A stretch of DNA of 64,000 nt from Mycolicibacter kumamotonensis (GCF_002086285.1 NZ_MVHU01000019.1:22830-86829); one strand, 5' to 3'. Numbered from the stretch's first letter, positions 13,504 to 25,974 are shown. Made by a program: numbers and translations. The notes: generated by a model from the sequence alone, not told the origin.

Positions 13504-14973
13504 TCAGCGCTTGGCGCGTTGCCGGATCCGGGTGGTGAGCTCTTTGACCTGATCGAAGACCTCGCGGCGCTCGGCCATCTCGCCGCGGATCTTGCGTTCG
13601 GCGTACATCACCGTGGTGTGGTCGCGGCCGAAGGCCTGGCCGATCTTGGGCAGCGACAGGTCGGTCAGCTCGCGGCACAGGTACATGGCGATCTGGCGGG
13701 ACTGGGCCAGCGGGCGGGTCTTGCCCGGACCGCGTAGTTCTTCGACGCTGGTGTCGAAGTACTCGGCGATCACCGCCATGATGATCGCGGCGCTGATCTG
13801 CATGGTGCTGGCGTCGGCGATCAGATCGCGCAGGACGATCTCGGCAAGTGCGCGATCGATGGGGGTCTTGTTGAGCGAGGCGAATGCCGTGACCCGGATC
13901 AGCGCACCCTCGAGTTCGCGGATGTTGCGTTCGATGCTGGTGGCGATCAGCTCGAGCACGTCGCCGGGCACGTCGAGACGTTCCATCTGCGCCTTCTTGC
14001 GCAGAATCGCGATCCGGGTTTCCAGATCGGGTGGCTGGACGTCGGTGATCAGTCCCCACTCGAATCGGGTCCGCAGGCGATCTTCCAGCGTGGCAAGCTG
14101 TTTGGGCGCTCGATCGGATGTGATCACGATCTGCTTGTTGGCGTTGTGCAGGGTGTTGAAGGTATGGAAGAACTCCTCCTGGATACCTTCTTTGCCCTCG
14201 ATGAACTGGATGTCGTCGACGAGCAGCACATCGATGTCGCGGTAGCTGCGTTTGAACGCGACCTTGCGGTCGTCGCGCAGGGAGTTGATGAAGTCGTTGG
14301 TGAACTCTTCGGTGGAGACGTACTTGACGCGCATTCCGGGAAAGAGTCGCTGGGTGTAGTTGCCGGCCGCGTGCAGCAGGTGGGTTTTGCCCAGACCGGA
14401 CTCACCCCAGATGAACAGGGGGTTGTAGGCCCGGGCCGGCGCTTCGGCGATGGCCAGCGCAGCGGCGTGGGCGAACCGGTTCGAGGTACCGATGACGAAG
14501 GTGTCGAAGGTGTAGCGCCGGTTCAGGCTTGCACCGTCGGCAGTCGCGGAGTCATCACTGGGCCGCTCGGTGAAGTAGTTGGGCCAGTCGTATTCGACGT
14601 CGGTGGTGTCATCGTCGTCTTCGTCCTCGGTGGCGCGGACCGGGACCGGATTATCCGAGGAGGCGGAGCCGTCGTCGGTGGGCGCCGGGGCGATGCGCAC
14701 GCCGAGCTCGATGTCGTGCCCGAGCCGACGGCTCAGCGCAGCGGTGATCTGCGTGCGCAGGTGCCGTTCGATCTCGTTCTGCACGAAGCTGCTCGGAACG
14801 GCCAGCAGCGCGAAGCCCTCGACGATCGCCAACGGGTGCACCAGGTTGAGCCAAGCCTTCTGCTGGGGTGTCAGAACCGGTGCTGAGACATCGGGCGCGG
14901 GGGCTTCGCCGTTGAGTTCCGCGACAACTTCGTCCCACAGGGTGAGGAACGCCGACCCGGGGTCATCGGTCAA
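13504..14973 (-). CDS. dnaA: Chromosomal replication initiator DnaA
   Basis: A 489-residue AAA+ initiator. Domain I is at the N terminus, followed by an acidic linker (EDEDDDDT). The ATPase has [13 protein letters not shown] (Walker A) and VLLVDDIQF (Walker B), and the domain IV helix-turn-helix has [14 protein letters not shown], which reads DnaA boxes. The start is TTG at 14973 (MTDDPGSAF), identical in kind to the M. tuberculosis TTG start, with AGGGGG 8 nt upstream. It is divergent from rpmH across a 610-bp gap. Confidence 0.99.
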   Translation of the reverse strand: MTDDPGSAFLTLWDEVVAELNGEAPAPDVSAPVLTPQQKAWLNLVHPLAIVEGFALLAVPSSFVQNEIERHLRTQITAALSRRLGHDIELGVRIAPAPTDDGSASSDNPVPVRATEDEDDDDTTDVEYDWPNYFTERPSDDSATADGASLNRRYTFDTFVIGTSNRFAHAAALAIAEAPARAYNPLFIWGESGLGKTHLLHAAGNYTQRLFPGMRVKYVSTEEFTNDFINSLRDDRKVAFKRSYRDIDVLLVDDIQFIEGKEGIQEEFFHTFNTLHNANKQIVITSDRAPKQLATLEDRLRTRFEWGLITDVQPPDLETRIAILRKKAQMERLDVPGDVLELIATSIERNIRELEGALIRVTAFASLNKTPIDRALAEIVLRDLIADASTMQISAAIIMAVIAEYFDTSVEELRGPGKTRPLAQSRQIAMYLCRELTDLSLPKIGQAFGRDHTTVMYAERKIRGEMAERREVFDQVKELTTRIRQRAKR

Positions 14974-15583
14974 TGACTCATCCCCCTGGCTCGAAGTCGT
15001 ACTGCACGGATCTCGTGCGGTGACATGCTATCCACACAGTTATCCACAGGTGTGGATGAGGTGCGCATACCCCGGTGAGGCCCTCCGGGCCAGTTGCTCG
15101 GCAACGGCCACTCCCGACAGTCAGGCGATACCTGAAGCGCAGGCCGCTTCGTCCTGTTCGATTACGGCCGAGATCCGCTCCAGTCGGAAACGGCGCTGGC
15201 AAGCAAGCTAACAGGTTTCGGGGCGGGCGACCACTCCTTTCATCGAGATGAATCGAGCAAAAACGGCGTGTCGAGAACGACCGTGGCGGGTGTGACCAGT
15301 GTTAATAATGGGCCGCACTCGAGGCGCTCCGAAGCGGTCCGGCGGGGGGCCTGCGACGGCGGCGGTGCCAGGGTTTGACCCGGCGAACCTGCATCAGTAC
15401 CCTCGAACAGTCGCCCGAACGTCGGCGATACGGCAGCGACCGGCTCCTGGCCGGAGACCGCGCCGGTTACCAGCAAGACGCAGAAGTTCACCGAGCTTAC
15501 CGAGTGCGTCGCGTGCGGCAGGCACAACGGGCTTCCGGTGTGTCGGACAGACGCGGCGCAAGACGCAACAAGGAGAGTGTGCC
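14974..15583. promoter_or_regulatory. dnaA-rpmH divergent regulatory region
   Basis: A 610-bp gap without a credible gene. DnaA boxes cluster at 15028-15036 (CTATCCACA), 15040-15048 (TTATCCACA, perfect E. coli type) and, on the minus strand, 15051-15059 (TCATCCACA). A minus-strand TAGCAT (15025-15030) beside them could be the dnaA -10, which would fit DnaA autoregulation. The stretch 15060-15370 shows nothing else I can name. Confidence 0.65.
15375..15403 (+). promoter_or_regulatory. SigA-type promoter upstream of rpmH
   Basis: TTGACC (15375-15380), a 17-bp spacer and TACCCT (15398-15403). This is the best -35/-10 pair in the window. It would give an rpmH leader of about 170 nt and drive rpmH-rnpA-yidD-yidC. 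Confidence 0.65.
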
Positions 15584-15727
15584 GTGGCCAAGGGCAAGCG
15601 GACCTTCCAGCCCAACAACCGACGTCGGGCCCGGGTGCACGGGTTTCGCCTGCGGATGCGGACGCGCGCTGGCCGCGCCATCGTCTCGGGCCGGCGTCGC
15701 AAGGGCCGTCGCTCGCTGACTGCTTGA
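15584..15727 (+). CDS. rpmH: 50S ribosomal protein L34
   Basis: A 47-residue, very basic protein with the L34 signature ([18 protein letters not shown] and [13 protein letters not shown]). GTG at 15584 is preceded by AAGGAGAG at 6 nt. The stop overlaps an in-frame TTG of rnpA as TTGA. It heads the conserved rpmH-rnpA-yidD-yidC-jag-rsmG-parAB cluster. Confidence 0.98.
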   Translation: MAKGKRTFQPNNRRRARVHGFRLRMRTRAGRAIVSGRRRKGRRSLTA

Positions 15728-15744
15728 GCACAGGCAGCACCGCG

Positions 15745-16128
15745 GTGCTCCCGGCTCAGTTCCGGATGAGACGCTCGGCGGATTTCGGTGCGACGGTCAA
15801 GCAGGGCCGCAGGGCGGTGCAGCCCGACGTCATCGTGTACAGCCGAGTCCTCGACGACCGGCGAACCGACACCCCTGACCCGTCTGCGGCGACGCCGCCG
15901 CGGGTCGGCCTGATCATCGCCAAGTCGGTGGGTTCCGCGGTCGAACGGCACCGGGTGGCCCGCCGGCTGCGGCACGTGGCCCGCGACATGCTCGGCGATC
16001 TGCGGGCGGGGGAACAATTGGTGATCCGTGCACGGCCCGGCAGTAGCGCCGCGAAGTCCGAGTCGCTGCGGACCCAGTTGCGCGCCGGTTTGCGGTCGGT
16101 CCACCGAGCCGGGGGTGCGGTGCGGTGA
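15745..16128 (+). CDS. rnpA: Ribonuclease P protein component
   Basis: A 127-residue protein cofactor of RNase P, which matures tRNA 5' ends. The RNR-type signature is in [19 protein letters not shown], and [10 protein letters not shown] is typical of the N terminus. Two starts are possible. GTG at 15745 gives [14 protein letters not shown], close to the M. tuberculosis start. TTG at 15724 would overlap the rpmH stop and add 7 residues. I chose the former; neither has a good Shine-Dalgarno. Confidence 0.93.
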   Translation: MLPAQFRMRRSADFGATVKQGRRAVQPDVIVYSRVLDDRRTDTPDPSAATPPRVGLIIAKSVGSAVERHRVARRLRHVARDMLGDLRAGEQLVIRARPGSSAAKSESLRTQLRAGLRSVHRAGGAVR

Positions 16129-16442
16129 CTCACGGTGTCGCGGCGGCGCCGGTTCGCGGCGTGATCTTCGTCATCCAGCTCTACCGGCACATGATTTCGC
16201 CGCTGCGACTGCCCAGTTGTCGCTTCATACCGACCTGCAGCCAGTACGCGGTGGATGCCTTAAGCGAATATGGATTGATCCGGGGCACATGGCTGGCAGT
16301 TGTGCGCCTGGCAAAGTGTGGGCCGTGGCATCAAGGAGGCTGGGACCCCATACCGGAACGGTCTCAGCGCGTCGCCGGATGCAACTGTCCGTCCGAGAAC
16401 GTCTCGGACAACCAAGCGGAGGGTGAATACCGTGTCCTTTGA
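16125..16442 (+). CDS. yidD: Membrane protein insertion efficiency factor YidD
   Basis: A 105-residue member of the YidD family, an amphipathic-helix protein thought to help YidC insert membrane proteins. The core [22 protein letters not shown] with its Cys pair and the downstream [13 protein letters not shown] are the family signature. GTG at 16125 overlaps the rnpA stop (GTGA). It overlaps the yidC start by 11 bp. Confidence 0.96.
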   Translation: MTHGVAAAPVRGVIFVIQLYRHMISPLRLPSCRFIPTCSQYAVDALSEYGLIRGTWLAVVRLAKCGPWHQGGWDPIPERSQRVAGCNCPSENVSDNQAEGEYRVL

Positions 16443-17532
16443 TCCGGGCAGCCTGGACTACGTGTACTACCCGGTGTCGGGCATTATGTGGTTGTGGTAC
16501 AAGGCATTTGGCCTTTTACTCGGTCCGGCGAGCTTCTTCACCTGGGCGTTGTCGGTGACGTTCCTGGTTTTCACGCTGCGCGCTCTGCTCTATAAGCCGT
16601 TCGTCAAGCAGATCCGGACCACCCGGCAGATGCAGGAGCTGCAGCCGCAGATCAAGGCACTGCAGAAGAAGTACGGCAAAGACCGTCAGCGCATGGCCCT
16701 GGAGATGCAGAAGTTGCAGCGCGAGCACGGCTTCAACCCGATCCTGGGGTGCTTGCCGATGCTGGCGCAGATCCCGGTGTTCCTGGGCCTGTTCCACGTG
16801 CTGCGTTCGTTCAACCGCACCAGCACCGGGATCGGTCAGCTGGGGCTCTCGCCGGACGTGAACCGGCAGCTGGGTAACTACTTCTTCAGCGCCGCCGACG
16901 TGGGTAACTTCTTGGACGCCAACCTCTTCGGTGCGCCGCTGGGTGCGACGATGATCCAGCGGACCGGGTTGGACGCCTTCGCCGAGTTCAACCGGGTGTC
17001 GGTGATCGCGGTCGGCGTACCCATCATGATCGCGGCCGGCATCGCGACCTACTTCAACAGCCGGGCGTCGGTGGCACGGCAGAGCCCGGAAGCGGCGGCC
17101 AACCCGCAGACCGCGATGATGAACAAGCTGGCGCTGTATGTGTTTCCGCTCGGCGTGGTCGTCGGCGGACCCTTCCTGCCGTTGGCGATCATCCTCTACT
17201 GGTTCTCCAACAACATCTGGACGTTCGCCCAGCAGCACTACGTCTTCGGCTTGATCGCCAAGGAGGACGAGGCGAAGAAGGAGGAGGCGCTGCGCCGCCG
17301 GGCGGCCAATGCCCCGGCGCCCGGGGCCAAGCCCAAGCGCACCGGCCGCACGGCCACCGCGGATGTCGCCACCGCCACCAGCGACGAGACTGAAGCACCG
17401 GTCGGCGACCCGGCCGAGCCCGGGGACACTCAGCAAGTGAAGGCCGATGCGGCCAAGCGGAACACCGGCCGGCCCGCGCCCCGGGGCGGTCGCCCCGGCG
17501 CCGGCGCGAAGCCGAAGAAACGCAAGCGGTGA
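16432..17532 (+). CDS. yidC: Membrane protein insertase YidC
   Basis: A 366-residue protein, the same length as the M. tuberculosis homologue. An Oxa1-type insertase for membrane proteins, with five membrane segments, the conserved coiled-coil hairpin between the first two cores ([16 protein letters not shown]) and a long basic Ala/Pro-rich C-terminal tail (about 290-366) that may contact ribosomes. The start is GTG at 16432 after GCGGAGGG; the longer open frame from 16300 runs antisense to nothing conserved and overlaps yidD. Confidence 0.96.
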   Translation: MSFDPGSLDYVYYPVSGIMWLWYKAFGLLLGPASFFTWALSVTFLVFTLRALLYKPFVKQIRTTRQMQELQPQIKALQKKYGKDRQRMALEMQKLQREHGFNPILGCLPMLAQIPVFLGLFHVLRSFNRTSTGIGQLGLSPDVNRQLGNYFFSAADVGNFLDANLFGAPLGATMIQRTGLDAFAEFNRVSVIAVGVPIMIAAGIATYFNSRASVARQSPEAAANPQTAMMNKLALYVFPLGVVVGGPFLPLAIILYWFSNNIWTFAQQHYVFGLIAKEDEAKKEEALRRRAANAPAPGAKPKRTGRTATADVATATSDETEAPVGDPAEPGDTQQVKADAAKRNTGRPAPRGGRPGAGAKPKKRKR

Positions 17533-17586
17533 TCCACCGCGACCAGCCAACCGGCACGTGAGTTGCCGGGCACAGAGGGAGACGAC

Positions 17587-19965
<2,379 letters not shown>

Positions 19966-19993
19966 TGCCCGCCGTGAGCGAGAAGGAACGTAG

Positions 19994-21010
19994 ATGACCG
20001 GACCGTCGCGCAGGAAGGGCGGCTTGGGCCGCGGCCTGGCATCGCTTATCCCCACCGGGCCCGGCGAGGGCGCAGAATCCACCGCGGAGCGGGGAGCCGG
20101 CATGGGACCGCGGATGGGTGACGCCGCGGCGGACGTGGTGCTGGGCCGCTCGGGCAGCGCCGCTGCGGTGGACCCCGCAACCACCGATGTGGGGGCGGTC
20201 TACCGGGAGATCAGCCCGGCCGCGATCGAGCCCAACCCGCGCCAGCCCCGCCAGGTGTTCGACGACGAGGCGCTGGCCGAACTGGTGCACTCCATCCGCG
20301 AATTCGGGCTGATGCAGCCGATCGTGGTGCGCGAACTGCCGGGCGCTGCGCCCGGCAAACCGCGCTACCAGTTGGTGATGGGGGAGCGGCGTTGGCGGGC
20401 CTCCCAACAGGCCGGCCTGGAGACGATCCCGGCGATCGTCCGCGAGACCGAGGACGACAATCTGCTGCGCGACGCGCTGCTGGAGAACATCCACCGGGTA
20501 CAGCTGAACCCGTTGGAAGAGGCGGCGGCCTACCAGCAACTGCTCGACGAGTTCGGGGTGACCCACGACGAACTGGCCACCCGCCTCGGCCGGTCCCGCC
20601 CGCTGGTGACCAACATGATCCGCCTGCTGCGGTTGCCGATCGCGGTCCAGCGCAGGGTGGCCGCCGGGGTCTTATCGGCCGGCCATGCCCGCGCGCTGCT
20701 GTCCCTGGAAGGCGGAACCGAAGCGCAGGAGGAGCTGGCCGCGCGGATCGTGGCCGAAGGTCTGTCGGTGCGGGCGACCGAGGAGGCGGTCACCCTGGCC
20801 AACCGCGGGGACACCTCGACGCCCGTGGCGCCCCGGCGCAAACCGATCCAGATGCCCGGTCTCCAGGACATCGCCGAGCGGCTTTCGACCGCCTTCGACA
20901 CCCGCGTGACGGTCAGCGTGGGCAAGCGCAAGGGCAAGATCGTCGTCGAATTCGGGTCCGTCGAAGACCTGCAGCGCATCGTCACGCTGATGGACTCCAC
21001 GACCGGCTGA
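19994..21010 (+). CDS. parB: Chromosome partitioning protein ParB
   Basis: A 338-residue CTPase clamp that loads at parS and spreads. The N-terminal [12 protein letters not shown] is the ParA-stimulating peptide. The ParB/Srx domain includes [11 protein letters not shown] and GERRWRAS, the CTP site. A helix-turn-helix follows ([21 protein letters not shown]), and the C-terminal dimer domain ends near [15 protein letters not shown] at 19994 follows GAAGGAA at 5 nt and lies 28 bp after parA. Confidence 0.97.
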   Translation: MTGPSRRKGGLGRGLASLIPTGPGEGAESTAERGAGMGPRMGDAAADVVLGRSGSAAAVDPATTDVGAVYREISPAAIEPNPRQPRQVFDDEALAELVHSIREFGLMQPIVVRELPGAAPGKPRYQLVMGERRWRASQQAGLETIPAIVRETEDDNLLRDALLENIHRVQLNPLEEAAAYQQLLDEFGVTHDELATRLGRSRPLVTNMIRLLRLPIAVQRRVAAGVLSAGHARALLSLEGGTEAQEELAARIVAEGLSVRATEEAVTLANRGDTSTPVAPRRKPIQMPGLQDIAERLSTAFDTRVTVSVGKRKGKIVVEFGSVEDLQRIVTLMDSTTG

Positions 21011-21237
21011 CACCTGTGTTGGGCCACGACCTATCACCGGCGGTAATTACGTCACTGTGACGGTAGTGCCCGCCATCGGCGCGGCGAGGCGCGAAACGTA
21101 CTGTTCGACAACGCGTTTCGCGTTTCGGGGGGATTCGGACGCCGGGACGCGCCAATGGTGGCATCCGGCGGCTCAACCCTCCTATCCTTAAAGGGCCGTC
21201 GTCGACGGCAGCACGGGTTGAGATGACCGGGAGTTCA

Positions 21238-21984
21238 GTGTCTGTCCGAATCACACCGCTGAAGCTCGAGTGCTTCGATCAGCTTCCCAAGCACGCACGC
21301 CGGTGCGTGTTCTGGGAGGTGGATCCGGCGACCCTCGGCCGCGACGACCACCTCTCGGATCCGGAGTTCGAGAAGGAAGCCTGGCTGTCGATGGTGATGC
21401 TGGAGTGGGGCCCGTGCGGCCAGGTGGCCACGCCGTCGAACCCCGGCGTCGGGGATTCGCCCTGCCTCGGTTATGTGCTCTACGCCCCGCCGCGGGCGGT
21501 CCCGCGGGCGCACCGCTTCCCGACGGCACCGGTGTCAGCCGACGCGGTGCTGTTGACCTCGATCGGCGTCGAACCGGCACCGATGGCCGACGGCCTGCCC
21601 AGGGAATTGATCGCCAGCGCGGTCGAGGAACTGGTCCGCCGCGGCGTTCGGGCACTGGAGGCCTTCGGTCGGACCCCGGCGGTCGGGGAGTTGCTGGACC
21701 CCGACAATGTGCCGCCCGATGTCGCACCCGTGCTCGAAGCCCTCGGGGACTGCTCGGTGGAGCACTGCATCATCGGGGCGGACTTCTTGACCGATGTCGG
21801 GTTCACCGTGGTGGCACCGCACCGGTACTTCCCCCGGCTGCGCCTAGAGCTCGACAAGGGCCTGGGCTGGAAGGCGGAGGTGGAAGCGGCGCTGGAGCGG
21901 TTGTTGGAGAACGCGCAGCTGGAACAGCCGGTCGGGGCGGGCGCCCCGGCGACGTCGGCGTCCACGGCGGCCGAGCCTCGCTAG
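21238..21984 (+). CDS. Conserved protein, possible GNAT-type acyltransferase (Rv3916c homologue)
   Basis: A 248-residue protein conserved next to parB and cwlM in mycobacteria. GNAT-like features are weak: a central beta-rich part (LGYVLYAPPRAVPRA, DAVLLTSIGVE) and a C-terminal GFTVVAPHRYFPRLRLEL, which resembles the last strands of GNAT folds. I cannot name a substrate. GTG at 21238 gives MSVRITPLKLE as in M. tuberculosis, with GGGAG upstream; ATG at 21223 is the alternative. A TATCCT -10 candidate lies at 21182-21187. Its stop shares CTAG with the convergent cwlM stop (4-bp overlap). Confidence 0.75.
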   Translation: MSVRITPLKLECFDQLPKHARRCVFWEVDPATLGRDDHLSDPEFEKEAWLSMVMLEWGPCGQVATPSNPGVGDSPCLGYVLYAPPRAVPRAHRFPTAPVSADAVLLTSIGVEPAPMADGLPRELIASAVEELVRRGVRALEAFGRTPAVGELLDPDNVPPDVAPVLEALGDCSVEHCIIGADFLTDVGFTVVAPHRYFPRLRLELDKGLGWKAEVEAALERLLENAQLEQPVGAGAPATSASTAAEPR

Positions 21985-23201
21985 CCGCCGCCGAGCCGGC
22001 TGGCCCGCTCCACCGACAGCTCGTGGGCCAGCAGTTCGGCAAACGTGAACGTGCCGGTGGGCCGGTCGTTCTTGCCGAGCAGATACAGCCGCTTGACCGC
22101 GGCCAGCATCCCCTCGGCGATGGCGTCGCGGGTGGCGGGGTAGATCAGCATCCCGCGATCACGCGGGCTGGTGATGTAGCCGACGTCGACCTCGACGGTC
22201 GGCATCCTGGTCAGCCGCAGCAGGTCCCAGGTCCGGCCGTGGGCCCGACAATCCTGTAATCCGGTGCGGGCCACAATCTCTCGTTGGATGAAATCGGCGA
22301 GGCTACGCCCGATCGTGGACACCGACCCATGCGAATTGCCGAAGTGGAACGAGGCCACTCCGTTGGCCGCCGGACTGGTGTGGGTGGCGCAGCGAAGGCT
22401 GATCATCAAGTCGGCGCCAACGGCATTCGCGGTGGCGGCGCGTTCGGCATCGGAGGGGCTGCGGCCGTTGGGCCGGGACAGGAAGGTCTCCATCCCGATC
22501 GCGGTCATCCGGCCTTCGAGCCGACTTGCCAAGTCCCACAAGATATCTGCTTCGCTGATCGGACCCGTCGCGGTCTGGGTGATCAGCCCGTGGTCACCAC
22601 CGCCGCGGCCCGGATCGATGACGATCCGCTTACCCGACAACCGCGGTCCCGAGCGCCGCACCAACTCTTCTTCCCGGATCGCGTGCGGCGAACCGCCGGT
22701 GACGCGCGAAGCCAGAAAGTTCAAGGAGCGCAACGTCTCCGGCCCGCAGATACCGTCGGCGTACAGACCGTACTCACGCTGGTAGGACATCAGCGCATTG
22801 TGGGTCTGGATGCCGAAGTAGCCGTCGACCATCCCGGTGTAGAAGCCCAGATCCTGCAGGCGGGCCTGCAACGTAGCCACGTCGTCGCCGTACATCGGTG
22901 CGCCGAACTGGTGATTGAGAATGCGTGCACCCAGCCGATAGGAGGCCTCTTTGAGTGCGCGGTAGGTGGCCTCGCCGATGATGCCGTCGACGAGCAGTCC
23001 GCGCTGCTGCTGAAAGGCGCGCACCGCCTGGTCGAGATCGTCGTCGAACACATCCAGCGCGACATGCTTGCCGGTGGTCAGATCGGCGTCGGGGCTGTCC
23101 ACCAGGCCCAGCGCGGCCAGCGCCTCACGGATCTCGATGACGGCACTGCTGCGGTCGCCGCGGCGCAGCGCGTCCTCTGCGCCGCGGTGCCGACCCGACA
23201 T
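21981..23201 (-). CDS. cwlM: CwlM, pseudo-amidase regulator of peptidoglycan synthesis
   Basis: A 406-residue protein, equal in length to M. tuberculosis CwlM. Two peptidoglycan-binding-1 domains (about 20-90 and 105-165) precede an amidase_3 fold (about 190-380). Two of three zinc ligands are replaced: Arg199 in VIDPGRGG and Arg270 in ISLRCATH, where active amidases have His; Glu217 remains. This supports a non-enzymatic role: in mycobacteria CwlM phosphorylated by PknB activates MurA. ATG at 23201 sits 7 nt after GGAGGG. It is encoded downstream of trxA, in the same direction. Confidence 0.95.
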   Translation of the reverse strand: MSGRHRGAEDALRRGDRSSAVIEIREALAALGLVDSPDADLTTGKHVALDVFDDDLDQAVRAFQQQRGLLVDGIIGEATYRALKEASYRLGARILNHQFGAPMYGDDVATLQARLQDLGFYTGMVDGYFGIQTHNALMSYQREYGLYADGICGPETLRSLNFLASRVTGGSPHAIREEELVRRSGPRLSGKRIVIDPGRGGGDHGLITQTATGPISEADILWDLASRLEGRMTAIGMETFLSRPNGRSPSDAERAATANAVGADLMISLRCATHTSPAANGVASFHFGNSHGSVSTIGRSLADFIQREIVARTGLQDCRAHGRTWDLLRLTRMPTVEVDVGYITSPRDRGMLIYPATRDAIAEGMLAAVKRLYLLGKNDRPTGTFTFAELLAHELSVERASRLGGG

Positions 23202-23358
23202 CACTGAGCCCTCCGGTTGTCGCTGCTGGCAGCGAAAACGTCGCTGGCCGTCACCAGCAGGTTAGGCAGCATTGTCTCAGATGCTGGCCGAATTATTGAA
23301 AACGACGAGGCCAGAAAGATGCGTGGCCGGGCCGGCCGCCGCACCGGGCGGGCGACGG

Positions 23359-23700
23359 CTAGCCGACGTCCGCGAGCTCGCGCAGCAGCGCCGCCTTGCC
23401 CTTGGCGCCGACGATCCGTTTGACCGGCTGACCGTCCTTGAACAGGATCAGCGTCGGGATCGAGACCACGTTGAACTCGCGCGCGGTCTCGGGATTGGCG
23501 TCCACATCGAGCTTGGCGACCGTGAGCTGGCCGGCCTGCTCGGCGGCGATCTCCTCGAGCACCGGGGCGACCATCTTGCAGGGGCCACACCACGTTGCCC
23601 AGAAGTCCACCAGCACGGGCGTATTGCTGGCCAGTACGTCGGCGGCGAAGGTGGCGTCCGAGACGCTCACCGTGTTGTGGTCGGCGCGGTTGTCAGTCAC
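23359..23700 (-). CDS. trxA: Thioredoxin
   Basis: A 113-residue thioredoxin with the redox WCGPC motif (Cys38, Cys41) and the cis-Pro loop VSIPTLILF. Cytosolic disulfide reductant fed by TrxB. It corresponds to M. tuberculosis trxC (Rv3914). GTG at 23700 overlaps the trxB stop as GTGA, so the two are translationally coupled. Confidence 0.98.
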   Translation of the reverse strand: MTDNRADHNTVSVSDATFAADVLASNTPVLVDFWATWCGPCKMVAPVLEEIAAEQAGQLTVAKLDVDANPETAREFNVVSIPTLILFKDGQPVKRIVGAKGKAALLRELADVG

Positions 23701-24698
23701 TGTGATGCTCCCATCAGGGTTTCGGTGGCGGTGTCCTGCGGTTCGGCGCCGTCGGCGGTGTCTGCCAGCCAGCGCTCGGCGTCGATAGCGGCGGTACAGC
23801 CGGTGCCGGCGGCGGTGATCGCCTGCCGGTAGCTGCGGTCCACCAGGTCGCCGGCGGCGAACACCCCCTCCAAGGAGGTGCGCGAGCTCGGCTGCTGGAC
23901 CAGCACGTAACCGTCGGGGTCCAGCTCGACGGCTCCGCGGACCAGTTCCGAGCGGGGGTCGTGGCCGATCGCCACGAATACCCCGGTCACCGGCAGGGTG
24001 GTCTCCTCCCCGGTGACCGTGTCGCGGACCCGCAGGCCGGTCACCGTGTCCTGGCCTTCCACCGCGACCGGGACGGTGTTGGTCAAAAACCGGATCTTGT
24101 CGTTCTCACGTGCCCGGTTGAGCATGATCTTCGAGGCCCGGAACTCCTCGCGGCGGTGCACCAGGGTCACGCTGCGGGCGAATCGGGTCAAGAAGGTGGC
24201 TTCCTCCATCGCGGAGTCGCCACCGCCGATGACGGCGATGTCCTGGTCACGGAAGAAGAATCCGTCGCAGGTGGCACACGAGCTGACGCCGCGGCCGAGC
24301 AGTTCCTGCTCGCCGGGGATATGGAGGTAGCGGGCAGCGGCGCCCATGGCCAAGATGACCGCCCGGGCCAGGTGCGTCTCGCCCTCGGCGGTGACGACCG
24401 ATTTGACCGGGCCGTCCAGGGCCACCGACTCGACGTCTTCCATGCGCAGGTCGGCGCCGAAGCGCAGCGCCTGCTCACGCATCTCGTCCATCAGGTCGGG
24501 GCCGTTGATGCCGTTGCGAAAGCCGGGGTAGTTCTCCACCTCGGTGGTGGTCATCAGCGCGCCCCCGAAGGAGGTCCCCTCGAACACCAGCGGGGCCAGC
24601 TGGGCCCGGGCGGCATAGATGGCGGCGGTGTACCCGGCCGGGCCGGAACCGATGATGATCACCTCGTGGATGGTCGGTGTCTCAGGAGTCGAGGACAT
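23697..24698 (-). CDS. trxB: Thioredoxin reductase
   Basis: A 333-residue FAD/NADPH enzyme that reduces thioredoxin. The FAD motif is [15 protein letters not shown] (about 17-31), the active-site pair is CATC (Cys141, Cys144), the NADPH motif is [10 protein letters not shown], and the C-terminal FAD contact is GVFAAGD. ATG at 24698 follows GGAAAGG; the open frame from 24737 adds 13 unlikely residues. It is encoded downstream of the SigM/anti-sigma pair, as in M. tuberculosis, where the reductase gene belongs to the oxidative-stress response. Confidence 0.98.
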   Translation of the reverse strand: MSSTPETPTIHEVIIIGSGPAGYTAAIYAARAQLAPLVFEGTSFGGALMTTTEVENYPGFRNGINGPDLMDEMREQALRFGADLRMEDVESVALDGPVKSVVTAEGETHLARAVILAMGAAARYLHIPGEQELLGRGVSSCATCDGFFFRDQDIAVIGGGDSAMEEATFLTRFARSVTLVHRREEFRASKIMLNRARENDKIRFLTNTVPVAVEGQDTVTGLRVRDTVTGEETTLPVTGVFVAIGHDPRSELVRGAVELDPDGYVLVQQPSSRTSLEGVFAAGDLVDRSYRQAITAAGTGCTAAIDAERWLADTADGAEPQDTATETLMGASQ

Positions 24699-24770
24699 CT
24701 GCGCCTTTCCGGTCGGATCGGTTACAGGGGCTATCAACGTCAGCGTAGGCGGCGGTTGTTCCCCGACCTG

Positions 24771-25274
24771 CTACGGACGGCGAACGGTCGTGTCGGCCAG
24801 CAGGCCGGTGTCGGCGGAACTGCAGCTGGGGGCCACCGCCAGCGCGACGATCGTGCCGGACGAGGCGCCGGGCAGCAGCAGCACGATCCCGGGCCGGCCG
24901 TTGACGGTGATCTCGCGTGCGCCCAGGACCACGGTCGAGGCCGGGTAGCCCAGGCCGGCCAGGCAGCCGATCCGTCGGCCGGGGTCGGCCAGCGCGCCGT
25001 ATTCGGGGCTGCGGTCCAACAGCTCGAGGAGCTCCGGGCCGGTCAGCGGCAGCACCGGGGCCGGTTCGGAGGCCACGGTGATCGCGTCGAAGGACCGCGG
25101 GCCGCTGGGGGCGTCGCCGGGGAACCGGATCAGCGCCGTCGTACCCAGCCCGATCGCGGCCAGTGCGGCAGCGGTCCCGGTCACCGCGGCGATCCGGTTG
25201 AGCCGGGGCAGGGGACGGCTCGAATGGGCCGGACGCCCAGGGTTCTCCCGGTCTTGTCGATCACCTGCATCCAT
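24771..25274 (-). CDS. rsmA: SigM anti-sigma factor RsmA, apparently lacking the sigma-binding domain
   Basis: A 167-residue protein with one membrane segment (about 26-46, AAVTGTAAALAAIGLG) and a conserved extracytoplasmic domain ending CSSADTGLLADTTV. The extracytoplasmic half matches Rv3912, the SigM anti-sigma factor. The cytosolic part before the membrane is only about 25 residues, whereas the M. tuberculosis protein has about 100 there. No sigma-binding helix bundle is encoded in any frame upstream, because sigM ends at 25306. The start used is ATG 25274 (MDAGDRQDRE); the frame is open to 25340 inside sigM. Confidence 0.75.
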   Translation of the reverse strand: MDAGDRQDRENPGRPAHSSRPLPRLNRIAAVTGTAAALAAIGLGTTALIRFPGDAPSGPRSFDAITVASEPAPVLPLTGPELLELLDRSPEYGALADPGRRIGCLAGLGYPASTVVLGAREITVNGRPGIVLLLPGASSGTIVALAVAPSCSSADTGLLADTTVRRP

Positions 25275-25305
25275 TGCAGTGCCGCCGCTCCCGCTCGCTT
25301 CGTGG

Positions 25306-25914
25306 CTATGCGCAGTCGCCGATCCGATGGTGCATGCCACCGTCAGGTGCCAAGGCTATCCGCCCCCCGCGCTCGGCGGCGCCGGCGTGGTCCCGGCCCA
25401 GCAGCACGGCGAGCCGGGCCCGGCCGCGCGCGCAGCGGCTCTTGACGGTGCCCGGCGCCACCCCGAGTGCGCGGGCGGCGTCGGCGACCGAGTAACCGTG
25501 CATGTCGACGGCCACCACCGCGGCCCGCTGTTCGGCCGGCAGCCGGCGCAGGGCGGCGTGCACGTGCAGCGCGGTCTCCACCTCGGCGGTGCGGTCGCTG
25601 ACGGCCGGATGCTCAGCGAGCGGCTCGGTGTGGTGAACTCTGCTGCGGCGCAACCGATCCAGGCAGGCGTTGACGACGATCCGGTGCAGCCAGCTGCCGA
25701 CGGCGGCGTTGTGGCGAAACGACCCGGCGCCCCGGTGTGCCGAGAGCATCGCTTCCTGCAGGGCGTCTTCGGCGTCTTCGGGGCAACCGGTGGTGAGTCG
25801 GGCCAGCCGGCGTAGCCGGCGCTGATGGCGGCCGTAGAGCTCACCGAAGGCGTAGCGGTCACCGGCGACGTGCGCGGCCAGGAGTTCGGCGTCGCTGCGG
25901 TCCGGCTGCCCCAT
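25306..25914 (-). CDS. sigM: ECF sigma factor SigM
   Basis: A 202-residue ECF sigma factor. Region 2 spans about 25-90 (DALQEAMLSAHRGAGSFR) and region 4 about 115-170, with the helix-turn-helix YSVADAARALGVAPGTVKSR. In M. tuberculosis SigM controls a few surface and ESX-type proteins. The C-terminal extension (GRDHAGAAERGG onward) is longer than in M. tuberculosis and runs over the place where the anti-sigma N terminus would be expected. The ATG is leaderless (TAGTGT at 25921-25926, 6-nt gap). Confidence 0.93.
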   Translation of the reverse strand: MGQPDRSDAELLAAHVAGDRYAFGELYGRHQRRLRRLARLTTGCPEDAEDALQEAMLSAHRGAGSFRHNAAVGSWLHRIVVNACLDRLRRSRVHHTEPLAEHPAVSDRTAEVETALHVHAALRRLPAEQRAAVVAVDMHGYSVADAARALGVAPGTVKSRCARGRARLAVLLGRDHAGAAERGGRIALAPDGGMHHRIGDCA

Positions 25915-25920
25915 GGGCGG

Positions 25921-25926
25921 ACACTA
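25921..25926 (-). promoter_or_regulatory. Leaderless -10 element of sigM
   Basis: Minus-strand TAGTGT, 6 nt before the sigM ATG at 25914. Confidence 0.5.
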
Positions 25927-25974
25927 ACCAGCCGACGGCCCGACGGCACTTCAGCTGTGCACAGGCCCGGATGC

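Noticed and set aside
14978..15202. 74-codon minus-strand frame upstream of dnaA
   Set aside because: Lies over the DnaA boxes and dnaA leader; no homology or ribosome-binding site.
15240..15740. 166-codon minus-strand frame over the rpmH leader and gene
   Set aside because: Antisense to rpmH and its promoter; no signal or family features.
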